64,000 nucleotides of DNA from Bacteroidales bacterium (GTDB lineage Bacteria; Bacteroidota; Bacteroidia; Bacteroidales; ML635J-15). The stretch lies in assembly GCA_017651185.1 (NCBI GenBank), contig JAGCDJ010000037.1, positions 1-64,000 of the forward strand, read 5' to 3'. A program made the position numbers and the translations under genes. The notes beneath the pieces were generated by a model. That model worked only from the letters and a program-made list of their open reading frames with translations. It was not told where the DNA came from and did not search any database. Every line of letters begins with the position of its first letter. Positions within the stretch are counted from its first letter, which is position 1. This document shows, in pieces, positions 1 through 8,496 of the stretch.

Positions 1-1
1 C

Positions 2-1513
2 GGCGGCGGTGGAGATGGAAGTTGGGCAGACAAAGGGGATGCCGGTGGCGGTGGTGGCGCTGGTGGTGCTGGTGGTTTAGGTGGCGGCGGTGCTGCAGGC
101 GGTGGCGGTTCTTTCGGTATTTACTGCTATAATTCAGATGTTCCTATAATTGAAAATTCCATAATAGTAGAAGGCAATGCAGGAAATGCAGGCATAGGAC
201 AAAATGGACAATTAGGCGGCTCTGGTGGTACAGGTGGTGTTCGTGCTAAAAAGAAATGTACCGGTGGCGCAGGAGGCAAAGGTGGTGATGGCGGAGCCGG
301 AGGCAAAGGTGCTAAAGGCGAGGATGGTGTAAGTGGTTTGGCCTACAAAATTGCCGTTGTAAGTGGGACAACATTGTCATCATACGAAACATCTGGGTAT
401 GATGACTTGTCGTCCGCTGTCCTTACATCAATCGACTATGGCATTTCTTCAAAGAAGGGCTGTACAAATTCGCAGATTGCATTAACTCGCAGCGGCGGAG
501 CATGGGATGGTCAATATGGTATGCTAATAAACGACTTGCCCGAAAATACTTCATCATATACTACAGACGATGAAGACATAATTGTCGGTTATTCGGCTAC
601 TGGTACATACACGCCAGTGACGGACGACAGACGCGTTTTCATATCACAAACGCGAAGCATTGGCGACATTGACGGTGCAGAAGAGTTCGATTCGGGGACA
701 ATCGAAAATTATTCGTATAGTACAGGTTTGTCGTCAGGCGATGTGCTGTACTGGTCGGTGGTTTCTGTTGATGGAGCTACGCAATATGGTTCGTCTGTTT
801 CGGTTTATGACGGCTCGGATGCTACATACACGGTCAATTCCGATGCGCTTGGACTTACAGCTGGCGACTATTACATTAAACTTGTGGTTGACAATAACTG
901 CTGCGGTTTGTCGCTTCCAATATGGAAAAAAATGACGGTTAAGGATCCTTCTGCCTTGCCAATCGAACTGCTTTCATTTACGGCACAATGCGATGGCAAG
1001 TCCTCTCTTGTGGAGTGGACAACTGCTTCCGAACGCAACAACGACTACTTTTTGCTGGAACGTTCCGACGATGCAATAGGTTTCGTGGAAATCGCTCGTG
1101 TGGAAGGCGGAGGGAACTCAATCGAACAGATTGACTACGCATACACCGACTATGGCATTCACGGAGGCGACAACTACTATCGTCTGTGGCAAGTTGACTA
1201 CGATGGTACACGAACTGCATCGGAAATTATTGTTGCCACTTGCATTGACAATAAAGTTGATATGCCCGAAGTATTTGCATATCCGAACCCGTTCAGCGGA
1301 GAGTTGACAGTGGTTTTGGAAAACTTTGGCAACCGTCGCGCAAATATTGAAATTCACGATATGCTTGGAAAAACAGTAAAGATACTGACAGTTGACAATA
1401 CGCACGATAGCAGCGAAATTGTCCTTCACCTTGATGATATTCCTGCACAAGCATATAACATAAGAATAAGCACGGCTGTTTTTGTAATTAACAAGCAGAT
1501 TATAAAACAATAA
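2..1513 (+). CDS. Glycine-rich T9SS-sorted surface protein, 5' truncated
   Basis: The reading frame is open from the window edge, so the N-terminus lies outside; 503 residues are visible. Residues 1 to about 112 are very Gly-rich (runs of GGGG, GGAGG and GGKGG), interrupted by a short stretch of the form IIENSIIVEGNAGNAG. That pattern resembles Gly-rich right-handed beta-helix surface proteins. The middle is beta-rich and unassigned. From about residue 315 the chain has a connector and a canonical type A sorting domain: PEVFAYPNPFSG, an IEIHDMLGK strand, and a terminal VFVINKQIIKQ strand. It is therefore inferred to be exported by the Sec and type IX systems and attached to or released from the cell surface. 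Ligand and function are unknown. A TTG at 338 could look like a start, but the upstream frame continues and is clearly coding. Confidence 0.85.
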   Translation, partial: GGGGDGSWADKGDAGGGGGAGGAGGLGGGGAAGGGGSFGIYCYNSDVPIIENSIIVEGNAGNAGIGQNGQLGGSGGTGGVRAKKKCTGGAGGKGGDGGAGGKGAKGEDGVSGLAYKIAVVSGTTLSSYETSGYDDLSSAVLTSIDYGISSKKGCTNSQIALTRSGGAWDGQYGMLINDLPENTSSYTTDDEDIIVGYSATGTYTPVTDDRRVFISQTRSIGDIDGAEEFDSGTIENYSYSTGLSSGDVLYWSVVSVDGATQYGSSVSVYDGSDATYTVNSDALGLTAGDYYIKLVVDNNCCGLSLPIWKKMTVKDPSALPIELLSFTAQCDGKSSLVEWTTASERNNDYFLLERSDDAIGFVEIARVEGGGNSIEQIDYAYTDYGIHGGDNYYRLWQVDYDGTRTASEIIVATCIDNKVDMPEVFAYPNPFSGELTVVLENFGNRRANIEIHDMLGKTVKILTVDNTHDSSEIVLHLDDIPAQAYNIRISTAVFVINKQIIKQ

Positions 1514-1555
1514 ACAACATGTAAATAATTTAGTCATACACTACTCATTAATAGC

Positions 1556-1590
1556 AAAGCGGAATTGCCACCCAGGCGTTCCGCTTTTTT
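1556..1590 (+). terminator. Rho-independent terminator
   Basis: A 9-bp perfect stem (AAAGCGGAA / TTCCGCTTT) with a 14-base loop is followed by a T tract. It lies 43 bases after the stop of the Gly-rich surface protein gene. Confidence 0.85.
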
Positions 1591-1668
1591 CTTTTATGCT
1601 TCAAGTTTCTGTTTCTAAATGCCTTAATAAGGAGTGCTGTTTGTTTTTGTTCACAAATAAAATTTCAG

Positions 1669-1699
1669 TTGCTGTATTTTGAAAAAAGTATTAGTTTTG
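1669..1699 (+). promoter_or_regulatory. Bacteroidota-type promoter of the HU/SPOR gene
   Basis: TTG at 1669-1671 and TAGTTTTG at 1692-1699 fit the phylum consensus TTTG / TAnnTTTG, with 20 bases between them. The gene starts 23 bases further on. Confidence 0.6.
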
Positions 1700-1721
1700 T
1701 AGTTGATTTGAATTTGAATAA

Positions 1722-2807
1722 ATGAATTTGTACAGCATTATATATCAGTTGGTTTGCGATAACGATTGCGTAATTGTTCCGGGTTTTGGCGGTTTCGTTA
1801 CGAATAGTTTTCCTGCCAAGATAGATTTTTCGAAACAGGAATTTTATCCGCCAAGCCGTAAAGTTGCATTCAACGAAAATCTTTCGCTCAGCGATGGGCT
1901 GCTTGTGAATTATATTTCACAGAACGAAAATATGTCGTGGGCTGATGCTGAGATGGAAGTAAAGTCGTTTGTGGCTGATTTGAATGCAAAACTTGCAGAT
2001 GGCAAATCTCTTGTATTTGAAGGACTAGGCGAATTTTCACGTAGAACAGGAACTCTTGTTTTTGTCCCCGATGCTAACAATTTGCTAGAAGAGTCGTTTG
2101 GTCTTGCATCTTTCAATTTCCCAGTTTTACCGTCTGAGTCAAAACCGCGCATCGAGAGTGCTATTATTAAGGGAACACCTGACAAGAATGGAAGGAAGCG
2201 TGGCAAAGGTCGTGCAATTGCATGGTCGTTGTCGGCGGCAGCAGTAGTCGCAGGACTTGTATGCTTGTCGCTGTATATGGGTTGGTTCGATAGTTTGTTT
2301 GGCAATGGAGATGGCGAAACTTTGTTTGCTGGCTTTGGCTTTGGCGGAAATAAGGAACAAGTTACAGAAAATAAGACCGAGGAAACTGTCGTTGAATCGA
2401 CTGCTGATTTTGTTGAGGAGCAAGAAGTTATTGTAGAAAACGAAACACTATCCGATGAGGTTGCTGATGAAAATATAGAAACAGTTGGTGATGAAGTTTT
2501 GGCAGAAAATGTCGAAATGGATGAAGTGGTAGCAGAACCAGTTACAGAACCACAAGTAGTTGCTGCTGAACAAAATGCTGACATTAAGGTTCATATTATA
2601 GCAGGGTGTTTTGCAAACTATAGCAACGCAGAGAATGTTTACAATGACTTGGTATCTAAAGGATTATCTCCTCAAATATTGCCACAGCAAAAAGGATTGT
2701 ACAAGGTTAGCGTAAAAGGTTTTGCAACAACTGCCGATGCTTGTGCTGAATTGCAGGGACTAAAAGAACTCACTGGCAATGATTTGTTGTGGGTAATGAA
2801 GTTGTAA
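1722..2807 (+). CDS. CCDC81-type HU domain / SPOR domain membrane protein
   Basis: The protein has 361 residues. Residues 1-130 match the paired prokaryotic CCDC81-like HU domains found in Bacteroidota (IVPGFGGFVTN near residue 18, KSLVFEGLGEFSR near 95). A basic linker leads to one transmembrane helix at about 166-188. A long acidic Glu/Val-rich spacer follows (about 200-280), and the last 75 residues look like a SPOR peptidoglycan-binding domain (IIAGCF...AENVYNDLVSKG...YKVSVKGF). The predicted topology puts an HU-like domain in the cytoplasm and a SPOR domain on denuded glycan in the periplasm. That arrangement could link nucleoid or cytoplasm to the septal wall, but the role is inferred. 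It is transcribed alone between its own promoter and terminator. Confidence 0.85.
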   Translation: MNLYSIIYQLVCDNDCVIVPGFGGFVTNSFPAKIDFSKQEFYPPSRKVAFNENLSLSDGLLVNYISQNENMSWADAEMEVKSFVADLNAKLADGKSLVFEGLGEFSRRTGTLVFVPDANNLLEESFGLASFNFPVLPSESKPRIESAIIKGTPDKNGRKRGKGRAIAWSLSAAAVVAGLVCLSLYMGWFDSLFGNGDGETLFAGFGFGGNKEQVTENKTEETVVESTADFVEEQEVIVENETLSDEVADENIETVGDEVLAENVEMDEVVAEPVTEPQVVAAEQNADIKVHIIAGCFANYSNAENVYNDLVSKGLSPQILPQQKGLYKVSVKGFATTADACAELQGLKELTGNDLLWVMKL

Positions 2808-2828
2808 GGCAGAGTTTAAAGATAGTAA

Positions 2829-2870
2829 GAGAACATTTCGTTGGGAGTCGCAACGTCATGTTCTTTTTTT
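2829..2870 (+). terminator. Rho-independent terminator
   Basis: The outer stem GAACAT/ATGTTC encloses an inner CGTTG/CAACG stem and is followed by eight T residues. It ends the HU/SPOR gene just before a convergent minus-strand gene. Confidence 0.75.
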
Positions 2871-2882
2871 TATGCAAACATC

Positions 2883-3830
2883 TCAGCCTTCGTAGTATTC
2901 AAACGCATCAATAATATCCAAGTAAACACCATCGAAACCAGCATTAATTATTAGAGATAGATAGTCGAAAATAATTGCCTGCCATTCGGGATTCCAGTAT
3001 TTTACTTTGTAGTTGCCCTTCCATCTCGGATTTTCCTTGTCAAGCCACGATGGATTTCCTCGTTTCCACGATTTGTCCCAATAATAGCGGTAGTCTTCGG
3101 CTTCGCCTATCGACATGTAGGCAATAACCATACGCGTGCCACCGTTCTTTTTCAAGCGGAGACGGGCAATCTCATCGGAAGTGAATTCCAATCCATCGAA
3201 AAACATGTCCATTATTACCAAGTCGTAGTTGTTAGCGCATATAACATCAATGAATTGCTTTTTGCTCGCAAAATGCTCAGGATTTATGATGTATAGAAAA
3301 TTTTTAACTTGCTGAAGATTTTGTATTGCGTTAGAATTTTCGTTTTGAATGGGCGTCGTTGGAATGACGTCAAGTTCTCTGCTTGTCGCCTGAAACGATA
3401 CAAACCCGTTGGAAAGGTTCTGTTGTTTCGATGATTCTATGTTTTCCTGCGACGAACAGTAGTCGGTCGTAAGTATGACTATGCCATCTTTCTTAATCTT
3501 TGATAGGTAGGACTTTAAATACTTTGTGACTTTTGAAGGTGTTGCCTTGTCATCTTTTGAATATCCGAAGAACAGATCCTCCTGACCTTGTCCATCTATT
3601 GCAGAAATGTATTCTGAAGCGATTTCGCCATCAGCATTGTCGGTAGTGCTTGTGATTTCAACGCCATTTTGCACGATAATAGCAAAATCGGAGCGTTGCG
3701 ACTTGGCATTCTTGCTAATTTCGATGACGAATTTCCGCATCTCCTGCCTGTAGTCAATATCGGTTTTCTTGTTGCAAGATGCAAATGCTGCTACCGACAA
3801 TAATATGACTATGCGGAAAAAGCGATTCAT
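2883..3830 (-). CDS. Lipoprotein of the TM1410/GH114-like endo-polygalactosaminidase family
   Basis: The 315-residue product begins with a lipoprotein signal (AFASC, Cys at about 19). The chain resembles the TM1410/MJ1477 family of TIM-barrel proteins related to GH114 endo-alpha-1,4-polygalactosaminidases. Recognisable family features are the IAYMSIGEAEDYRYYW segment, the NPRWKGNYKVKYWNPEW segment, and GFDGVYLDIIDAFEYYE at the C-terminus, with acidic residues in the expected catalytic places. The protein ends right after that motif, so it is a little short. It is the last gene of the murB-mltG cluster (3 bases after mltG), which suggests an envelope glycan substrate. Enzymatic activity is inferred from family only. 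Confidence 0.75.
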   Translation of the reverse strand: MNRFFRIVILLSVAAFASCNKKTDIDYRQEMRKFVIEISKNAKSQRSDFAIIVQNGVEITSTTDNADGEIASEYISAIDGQGQEDLFFGYSKDDKATPSKVTKYLKSYLSKIKKDGIVILTTDYCSSQENIESSKQQNLSNGFVSFQATSRELDVIPTTPIQNENSNAIQNLQQVKNFLYIINPEHFASKKQFIDVICANNYDLVIMDMFFDGLEFTSDEIARLRLKKNGGTRMVIAYMSIGEAEDYRYYWDKSWKRGNPSWLDKENPRWKGNYKVKYWNPEWQAIIFDYLSLIINAGFDGVYLDIIDAFEYYEG

Positions 3831-3833
3831 CTT

Positions 3834-4856
3834 TTATCTTATTCCTGCTTTTCGCAGGGCATCGTGATAGCGGCGAGCATTGGCTTCGTGCTGTGCATTA
3901 GTGACGGCAAAATTGTGGTATCCGGAGAAATCCTCCTTAGCACAGAAATACATGTAGTTGTGTTGTTCGTAGTTAAGAACGGCATCAATTGATTTTGTGG
4001 AAGGAATGCATATTGGTCCAGGAGGCAACCCTTTATATTTATAGGTGTTGTACGGCGAATCGATTTCGAGGTGCTTGTTGAGAATGCGTTTTATGCTGAA
4101 GTCGCCTGCAGCAAACACAACTGTAGGGTCGGCTTGCAGAAGCCAGCCTTTTTTCAAACGGTTGATGTAAACGCCAGCGATTCTTGCTTTTTCATCGTTC
4201 TTTTGCGTTTCGCTTTCAACTATAGATGCCAAAGTTGAAACTTGTGATTGCGAAAGTCCCAGAGCGTTTGCCTTTGCTTTGCGGTCGTCGTTCCAGAATT
4301 TCTTGTACTCATCAGCCATGCGCTGAACAAATTCTTCGGCAGAGGTGTTCCACCAGAACTCGTATGTGTTTGGAATGAACATGGAACAGAAAGTCTGCTT
4401 GTTGAAACCGTATTTGGTAGCGATGTTTTCATCCTTTAGCAAGTCGGCTATTTCGGCGGAGTCCGCTTCAATGTTTGGACAGACCTTCCCCGCAAGAATA
4501 TTTAGTGATCGTACGCTTATAAATGTGACATTTACAGGAGTTTGTCTTCCGCTGCGTAGCATGTTCACAAGTTCGTTGTTGGACATGCCGTTTTCGAGTT
4601 TGTATTTTCCAGGAAGAACCTTTTCTCCATACTTCTTGAAGTCAGCGACTTTTGTAAACGATTCCATGTCGTTTACCTTGCCCGAGTTGCGAAGAATTTC
4701 CAGAACATTGTCGAAATTTGAACCAGTCGGAATGTAGATGTAGGTTTCGTTGTCAGCAGTTACATTTGGCGAGTATGCGTAGTTGTATGCCTTGTATGCA
4801 ATGAATGCGCCTGCTGCGAGAAGTAGTATTAATATAGTTATGATTACTTTTTTCAT
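3834..4856 (-). CDS. mltG: Endolytic murein transglycosylase MltG
   Basis: MltG cleaves nascent glycan strands within the chain, releasing them from the synthase and setting glycan length. The 340-residue protein has an N-terminal membrane anchor (about residues 3-23), a LysM-like region and the YceG catalytic domain. The domain is marked by LASIVESETQ with the catalytic Glu, then ARIAGVYINRLKKG, LQADPTVVFA, SPYNTYKYKGLPPGPI and YMYFCAKEDFSGYHNF. These are full-length family signatures. It lies 11 bases downstream of murB, so two peptidoglycan genes are co-transcribed with a lipoprotein gene. Confidence 0.95.
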   Translation of the reverse strand: MKKVIITILILLLAAGAFIAYKAYNYAYSPNVTADNETYIYIPTGSNFDNVLEILRNSGKVNDMESFTKVADFKKYGEKVLPGKYKLENGMSNNELVNMLRSGRQTPVNVTFISVRSLNILAGKVCPNIEADSAEIADLLKDENIATKYGFNKQTFCSMFIPNTYEFWWNTSAEEFVQRMADEYKKFWNDDRKAKANALGLSQSQVSTLASIVESETQKNDEKARIAGVYINRLKKGWLLQADPTVVFAAGDFSIKRILNKHLEIDSPYNTYKYKGLPPGPICIPSTKSIDAVLNYEQHNYMYFCAKEDFSGYHNFAVTNAQHEANARRYHDALRKAGIR

Positions 4857-4867
4857 TGTTGTTTGTA

Positions 4868-5884
4868 TTAAATGATGATTGCTTCTGGTTCAAGGTTTAT
4901 TTCGAATTTTGCGAAAACTTTTTCTCTTACAATGTCTGAAAGTTCAAGTACATCGTTTCCTGTGGCGTTTCCAGCGTTGATGAGTATGAGCGCTTGATTC
5001 TTATGAACTGCTGCTCCCTTGTGCTGGAACCCCTTAAGTCCGCATTGGTCGATTAACCATCCAGCCGCAAGTTTGTAGTCGTTTCCTGCCGTGAAATATT
5101 TGATTTCAGGGAATTTTTCTTTCAAAGCATTGAATGTTTCTGTATTTACAACTGGGTTTTTGAAGAAACTGCCAGCACTACCAGTTTCGGAAACTTCTGG
5201 AAGTTTTTTGCGGCGAATTGCGATAATGGCGTTTCTTATGTCGGCAGGTGTGGGATTGGAAATGTTGTTTTCTGTCAGAAATTTTTCCACATCGGCGTAT
5301 GAACGGTTGATGTTAGGGCGTTTGCTCAGTTTGTAAACCACCGAAAGTATTATTGCTTTGCCTTTGAGCAGGTGTTTGAATATGCTTTCGCGGTATCCGA
5401 AGCAGCATGCCTCGTTGGTCATGTACTGGATGTCGCCCGAATCGAGGTGCAGAAACTTTACGCGATGTATGAATTGACGTGCTTCGGCTCCGTATGCGCC
5501 AATGTTTTGCACGGCACTAGCACCTACTGTTCCTGGAATGTACGACAAGTTTTCGAGTCCGTATGCCTTGTTTGTAATGCTCCATTCGACAAATTCGTCC
5601 CAGTTTTCTCCGGCTTGTGCTTCAACGAATATGTTGTCGCCATTTTCGTAAACTATGTTTCTGCCTTTTGTGCACGGATGTATAATGGTTCCATCGAAAT
5701 CTTTGGTAAACAATATGTTGCTTCCTCCTCCAAGAATAAAAAACTTGAAATCGTCATCGTTTCTATGTTGGCGGATGAAATCGAAAAGTTCGTTGTCAGT
5801 GCTGTATTCAAAGAAAGTATTGCATTTGGCATTAATACCAAATGTGTTATATTCCCGTAGGTTGTAGTCGTGTTCCAATCTCAT
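4868..5884 (-). CDS. murB: UDP-N-acetylenolpyruvoylglucosamine reductase MurB
   Basis: MurB is the FAD-dependent cytoplasmic enzyme that reduces UDP-GlcNAc-enolpyruvate to UDP-MurNAc with NADPH. The 338-residue product shows the expected motifs in order: YNTFGI at the N-terminus, FAD-binding LGGGSNILF, SYIPGTVGASAVQNIGAYG, FGYRESIFK, and GSAGSFFKNP with the catalytic Ser. It ends with the long C-terminal part of type I MurB, DQCGLKGFQHKGAAVHKNQ. I place the start at the ATG at 5884, because the longer frame adds nine poorly conserved residues overlapping the promoter. First gene of the murB-mltG-lipoprotein cluster. Confidence 0.95.
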   Translation of the reverse strand: MRLEHDYNLREYNTFGINAKCNTFFEYSTDNELFDFIRQHRNDDDFKFFILGGGSNILFTKDFDGTIIHPCTKGRNIVYENGDNIFVEAQAGENWDEFVEWSITNKAYGLENLSYIPGTVGASAVQNIGAYGAEARQFIHRVKFLHLDSGDIQYMTNEACCFGYRESIFKHLLKGKAIILSVVYKLSKRPNINRSYADVEKFLTENNISNPTPADIRNAIIAIRRKKLPEVSETGSAGSFFKNPVVNTETFNALKEKFPEIKYFTAGNDYKLAAGWLIDQCGLKGFQHKGAAVHKNQALILINAGNATGNDVLELSDIVREKVFAKFEINLEPEAIII

Positions 5885-5899
5885 TGAAATTATTTTTTG

Positions 5900-5907
5900 C
5901 AAAAATA
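5900..5907 (-). promoter_or_regulatory. -7 element of the murB operon promoter
   Basis: TATTTTTG on the minus strand, 15 bases before the murB ATG, fits TAnnTTTG. No good -33 box is seen. Confidence 0.4.
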
Positions 5908-5929
5908 ACAATGTTTTGCCGATGTTGTA

Positions 5930-5959
5930 TTGTCTTGTTGTATAATAGTGTTATCTTTG
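5930..5959 (+). promoter_or_regulatory. Promoter of the repeat-domain lipoprotein gene
   Basis: TTG at 5930-5932, a 19-base spacer and TATCTTTG at 5952-5959 match the Bacteroidota promoter exactly. It is divergent from the murB promoter. Confidence 0.7.
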
Positions 5960-5986
5960 TGCTATTGATTTTATAAAAACATGGTT

Positions 5987-6967
5987 ATGAAGAAGAATAT
6001 CTTTTCATTGTGCGTAATCGTCGTGATGTTGTCGGCGGTTGCACTTGTTGGTTGCGACAGGTTCTTGAAGATAGTGACGGTAAAGACCGTTCAGTATTCC
6101 AATTTGAAGTCGACATCCGTTGTGTTGAAGGGTGAGGTTGTTTCGACAGGTAGTGAAAAAGAGGTAGAGGAACGCGGATTTTATTATGGAACATCCAAAA
6201 ATCTGAAAGGTGCCGAGGTCGTAGAATGCGGACATGGTGGCAAAGGCGTTTTCGAGTCGACAGTTATGGGGTTGAAGCCGAATACAAAGTATTACTATCA
6301 GGCCTATGCCAAGGGTAACGACGATTTTAATGTCGGCGATGTGATGGAATTTACAACTTTTGAACTCGATTTTACGTTGGAAACATTACAGCCTGAGGTA
6401 GGTTCGCAGGGAAGCGTTACATTGAAGGCTCAGTACGACAATCGCGAAAACTTGAATATAGATAAGATTGGTTTCGAGTATGGTACAAGAGGCGACTTTA
6501 CGAATGCAAGAGTTGTCTATGCAGAAAACGTTGGCACGCCGTATTCAGTAACAATGACTCTTTCTGATTCTACTTACTATTATCGTGCTTTGGTTCAGGC
6601 CGAGGATTCTACTGTTATTTTGCGCGGTGAATCCGTTACGTTTGACGCTTATGTACATGCAGCACCAGTTGTAACTACTGGCGATGCAAGCGAATTGACT
6701 GCTACTTCGGCTCATCTTGCTGCTTCTGTTTCTGGTGGTGAGATAGGTGCTAAGGGATTCTATTTGTCAACTAGTTCTGATTTTTCTAATCCTACGCAGT
6801 ATCAGGCAGGGTCTGGTCTAGGAACAGGAAATTTTGCAAAAACTATTACTGAACTTACACCTAACACCACATATTATTACAAAGCATACGTTACATACTC
6901 CAATTCTGGTGTAATGACGGAGGTTCGTGGCGAAATGAAGAGTTTTACAACATTGTCGAATGAATAG
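5987..6967 (+). CDS. Exported lipoprotein with fibronectin type III-like repeats
   Basis: The product has 326 residues if it starts at the second ATG (5987), giving a typical MKKN signal; the ATG at 5981 would add two residues. The signal ends in a lipobox (ALVGC). The mature part contains three repeats of about 95 residues with FN3-like features. Each has a GFYYGTS or GFEYGT strand and an end of the form GLKPNTKYYYQAYA or ELTPNTTYYYKAYV, then a FTT strand. Such repeats occur in many surface lipoproteins of this phylum, where they act as spacers or bind ligands. No catalytic residues are seen. The gene stands alone between a promoter and a strong terminator. Confidence 0.8.
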   Translation: MKKNIFSLCVIVVMLSAVALVGCDRFLKIVTVKTVQYSNLKSTSVVLKGEVVSTGSEKEVEERGFYYGTSKNLKGAEVVECGHGGKGVFESTVMGLKPNTKYYYQAYAKGNDDFNVGDVMEFTTFELDFTLETLQPEVGSQGSVTLKAQYDNRENLNIDKIGFEYGTRGDFTNARVVYAENVGTPYSVTMTLSDSTYYYRALVQAEDSTVILRGESVTFDAYVHAAPVVTTGDASELTATSAHLAASVSGGEIGAKGFYLSTSSDFSNPTQYQAGSGLGTGNFAKTITELTPNTTYYYKAYVTYSNSGVMTEVRGEMKSFTTLSNE

Positions 6968-6988
6968 TCAGTTTTCATTATGATATGG

Positions 6989-7017
6989 TCGGTCGGATTT
7001 TTCCGACCGATTTTTTT
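6989..7017 (+). terminator. Rho-independent terminator
   Basis: A 9-bp perfect stem (TCGGTCGGA / TCCGACCGA) with a 4-base loop is followed by eight T residues, 22 bases after the lipoprotein stop codon. Confidence 0.95.
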
Positions 7018-7039
7018 GTATTCTATCTTTAGTTCGGTA

Positions 7040-7070
7040 TTGTAATATTTTCCAAAAGTGCTTAAATTTG
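7040..7070 (+). promoter_or_regulatory. Promoter of the rpiB cluster
   Basis: TTG at 7040-7042 and TAAATTTG at 7063-7070 are separated by 20 bases. The rpiB ATG is 19 bases after the -7 box. Confidence 0.55.
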
Positions 7071-7088
7071 CAAACTAAAATTATTGGA

Positions 7089-7520
7089 ATGAAGTGTATA
7101 GGTTTTGCCAGCGATCATGCGGGCTTTGAATTGAAGACTTTTCTTATTGAATATATGAAGCAGAAGGGGTATGAAGTCAAAGACTTTGGCACATATTCGA
7201 GTGAAAGTTGCGACTATCCCGATTTTGCACATCCTTTGGCAAGCGCTGTGGAAGCAGGGGAATGCATTGGTTTCGCCATTTGCGGAACTGGCAACGGCAT
7301 CAGCATGACGGCAAACAAGCATCAGGGAGTGCGTTGTGCATTGTGCTGGGATGTGGAGATAGCTGCTCTTGCCCGTCAGCATAACGATGCCAATATTTGC
7401 GGGATGCCAGCAAGGTTCATTTCGAAGGAATTGGCGGTTGAAATTGCTGAAACCTTCCTGAAGGTGCCTTTCGAGGGCGGAAGGCATGAGCGCCGTATTA
7501 AGAAAATTCCTATTCGCTAG
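7089..7520 (+). CDS. rpiB: Ribose-5-phosphate isomerase B
   Basis: RpiB interconverts ribose 5-phosphate and ribulose 5-phosphate in the pentose phosphate pathway. The 143-residue protein is full length for the RpiB/LacAB family. It has ASDHAGFELK at the N-terminus, the SCDYPDFAH segment, the ICGTGNGISMTANK loop carrying the active-site Cys, and the NDANICGMPARF segment. The ATG at 7089 is preferred to an upstream TTG that lies inside the -7 box. It is followed three bases later by the K+ channel gene, so these unrelated functions probably share a transcript. Confidence 0.95.
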   Translation: MKCIGFASDHAGFELKTFLIEYMKQKGYEVKDFGTYSSESCDYPDFAHPLASAVEAGECIGFAICGTGNGISMTANKHQGVRCALCWDVEIAALARQHNDANICGMPARFISKELAVEIAETFLKVPFEGGRHERRIKKIPIR

Positions 7521-7523
7521 AAG

Positions 7524-8495
7524 ATGGAAGAAAAACCGATCAAAAAAAGGTTTTGGACTCGCTGGAAAGAGAATTTCCTTGTGAAGTTCTGGCATAACCA
7601 GCAGTTGAAGGATAAACTTTATGAAATAATCTTTGGTTCCGAAACCAAGGCAGGCAAGATGTTCGACATCGTGCTGATGATTATGATTGTCGCCAGCATT
7701 GTGGTGCTGATGATTGAAAGCGCAGGGATACCAAGGGGTTGGAAAATATTATTCATAGTTCTTGAATATGTTTTTACCGCTTTCTTTACTTTCGAATACC
7801 TCGCTCGTGTTTATTGTTCGCCAAAACCTCTAAAATACATTTTCAGTTTCTACGGGATTATCGATTTGGTGTCAACTCTGCCTGTATATATTAGTTTTAT
7901 TTTTGGTGGAGCACGCTATATGTTGGCAATCAGGGCATTCAGGCTGATTAGGGTTTTCAGGGTTTTCAAACTTTTCAACTTCCTCGACGAAGGTCGTTTC
8001 CTGATGTTGGCATTAAAGGACAGTAGCAAGAAGATTATTGTATTCTTCCTCTTTGTTCTGATTCTGGTAATTTCGATGGGAACCGTGATGTATATTATTG
8101 AAGGAGGAAAAAATACGGCTTTCAGCAACATCTTTACCAGCATCTATTGGGCTATTGTGACAATGACAACTGTCGGCTACGGCGACATTACACCTACAAC
8201 TGGTCTTGGGCGCTTCCTTTCGGCTTTTGTTATGCTGATGGGATACACGATAATTGCTGTGCCGACTGGTATTGTGTCTGCATCGATGGCAAAGAACTAT
8301 AAGAAGCACAGGGAAACTTTCAGGATCTGTCCTAAATGCCACGAGTACGAATACGACAACGAAGCCAAGTTTTGCAAGCACTGCGGTCACGAGTATGGCG
8401 ACGACTGGCGTCAGGAACATCCGGAGGAAAGAATAATCCGTACCGATGACAGGGAGACTCCGATTGAAACAGAAGAATACGAAGAACCAGTTTAA
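7524..8495 (+). CDS. Voltage-gated K+ channel with C-terminal zinc ribbon
   Basis: This 323-residue protein has six transmembrane segments. S4 carries spaced arginines (RAFRLIRVFRVF, residues 137-148), followed by an S5-pore-S6 unit with the K+ selectivity filter TVGYGD at 216-221. The cytoplasmic tail contains a four-cysteine zinc ribbon (C269, C272, C284, C287; CPKC...CKHC) and then an acidic tail. It belongs to the ion transport superfamily of prokaryotic Kv channels and should pass K+ in response to membrane voltage. The zinc ribbon replaces the usual RCK or CNBD regulatory domain and may respond to metal or redox state; that is inference. It sits between rpiB and a YqiA-like esterase in one tight cluster. 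Confidence 0.9.
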   Translation: MEEKPIKKRFWTRWKENFLVKFWHNQQLKDKLYEIIFGSETKAGKMFDIVLMIMIVASIVVLMIESAGIPRGWKILFIVLEYVFTAFFTFEYLARVYCSPKPLKYIFSFYGIIDLVSTLPVYISFIFGGARYMLAIRAFRLIRVFRVFKLFNFLDEGRFLMLALKDSSKKIIVFFLFVLILVISMGTVMYIIEGGKNTAFSNIFTSIYWAIVTMTTVGYGDITPTTGLGRFLSAFVMLMGYTIIAVPTGIVSASMAKNYKKHRETFRICPKCHEYEYDNEAKFCKHCGHEYGDDWRQEHPEERIIRTDDRETPIETEEYEEPV

Positions 8496-8496
8496 T

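Noticed and set aside
1910..2584. 224-residue open frame on the minus strand
   Set aside because: It lies inside the HU/SPOR gene, is rich in Ser and Thr with no fold-like pattern, and is the complement of the acidic Glu/Val-rich spacer.
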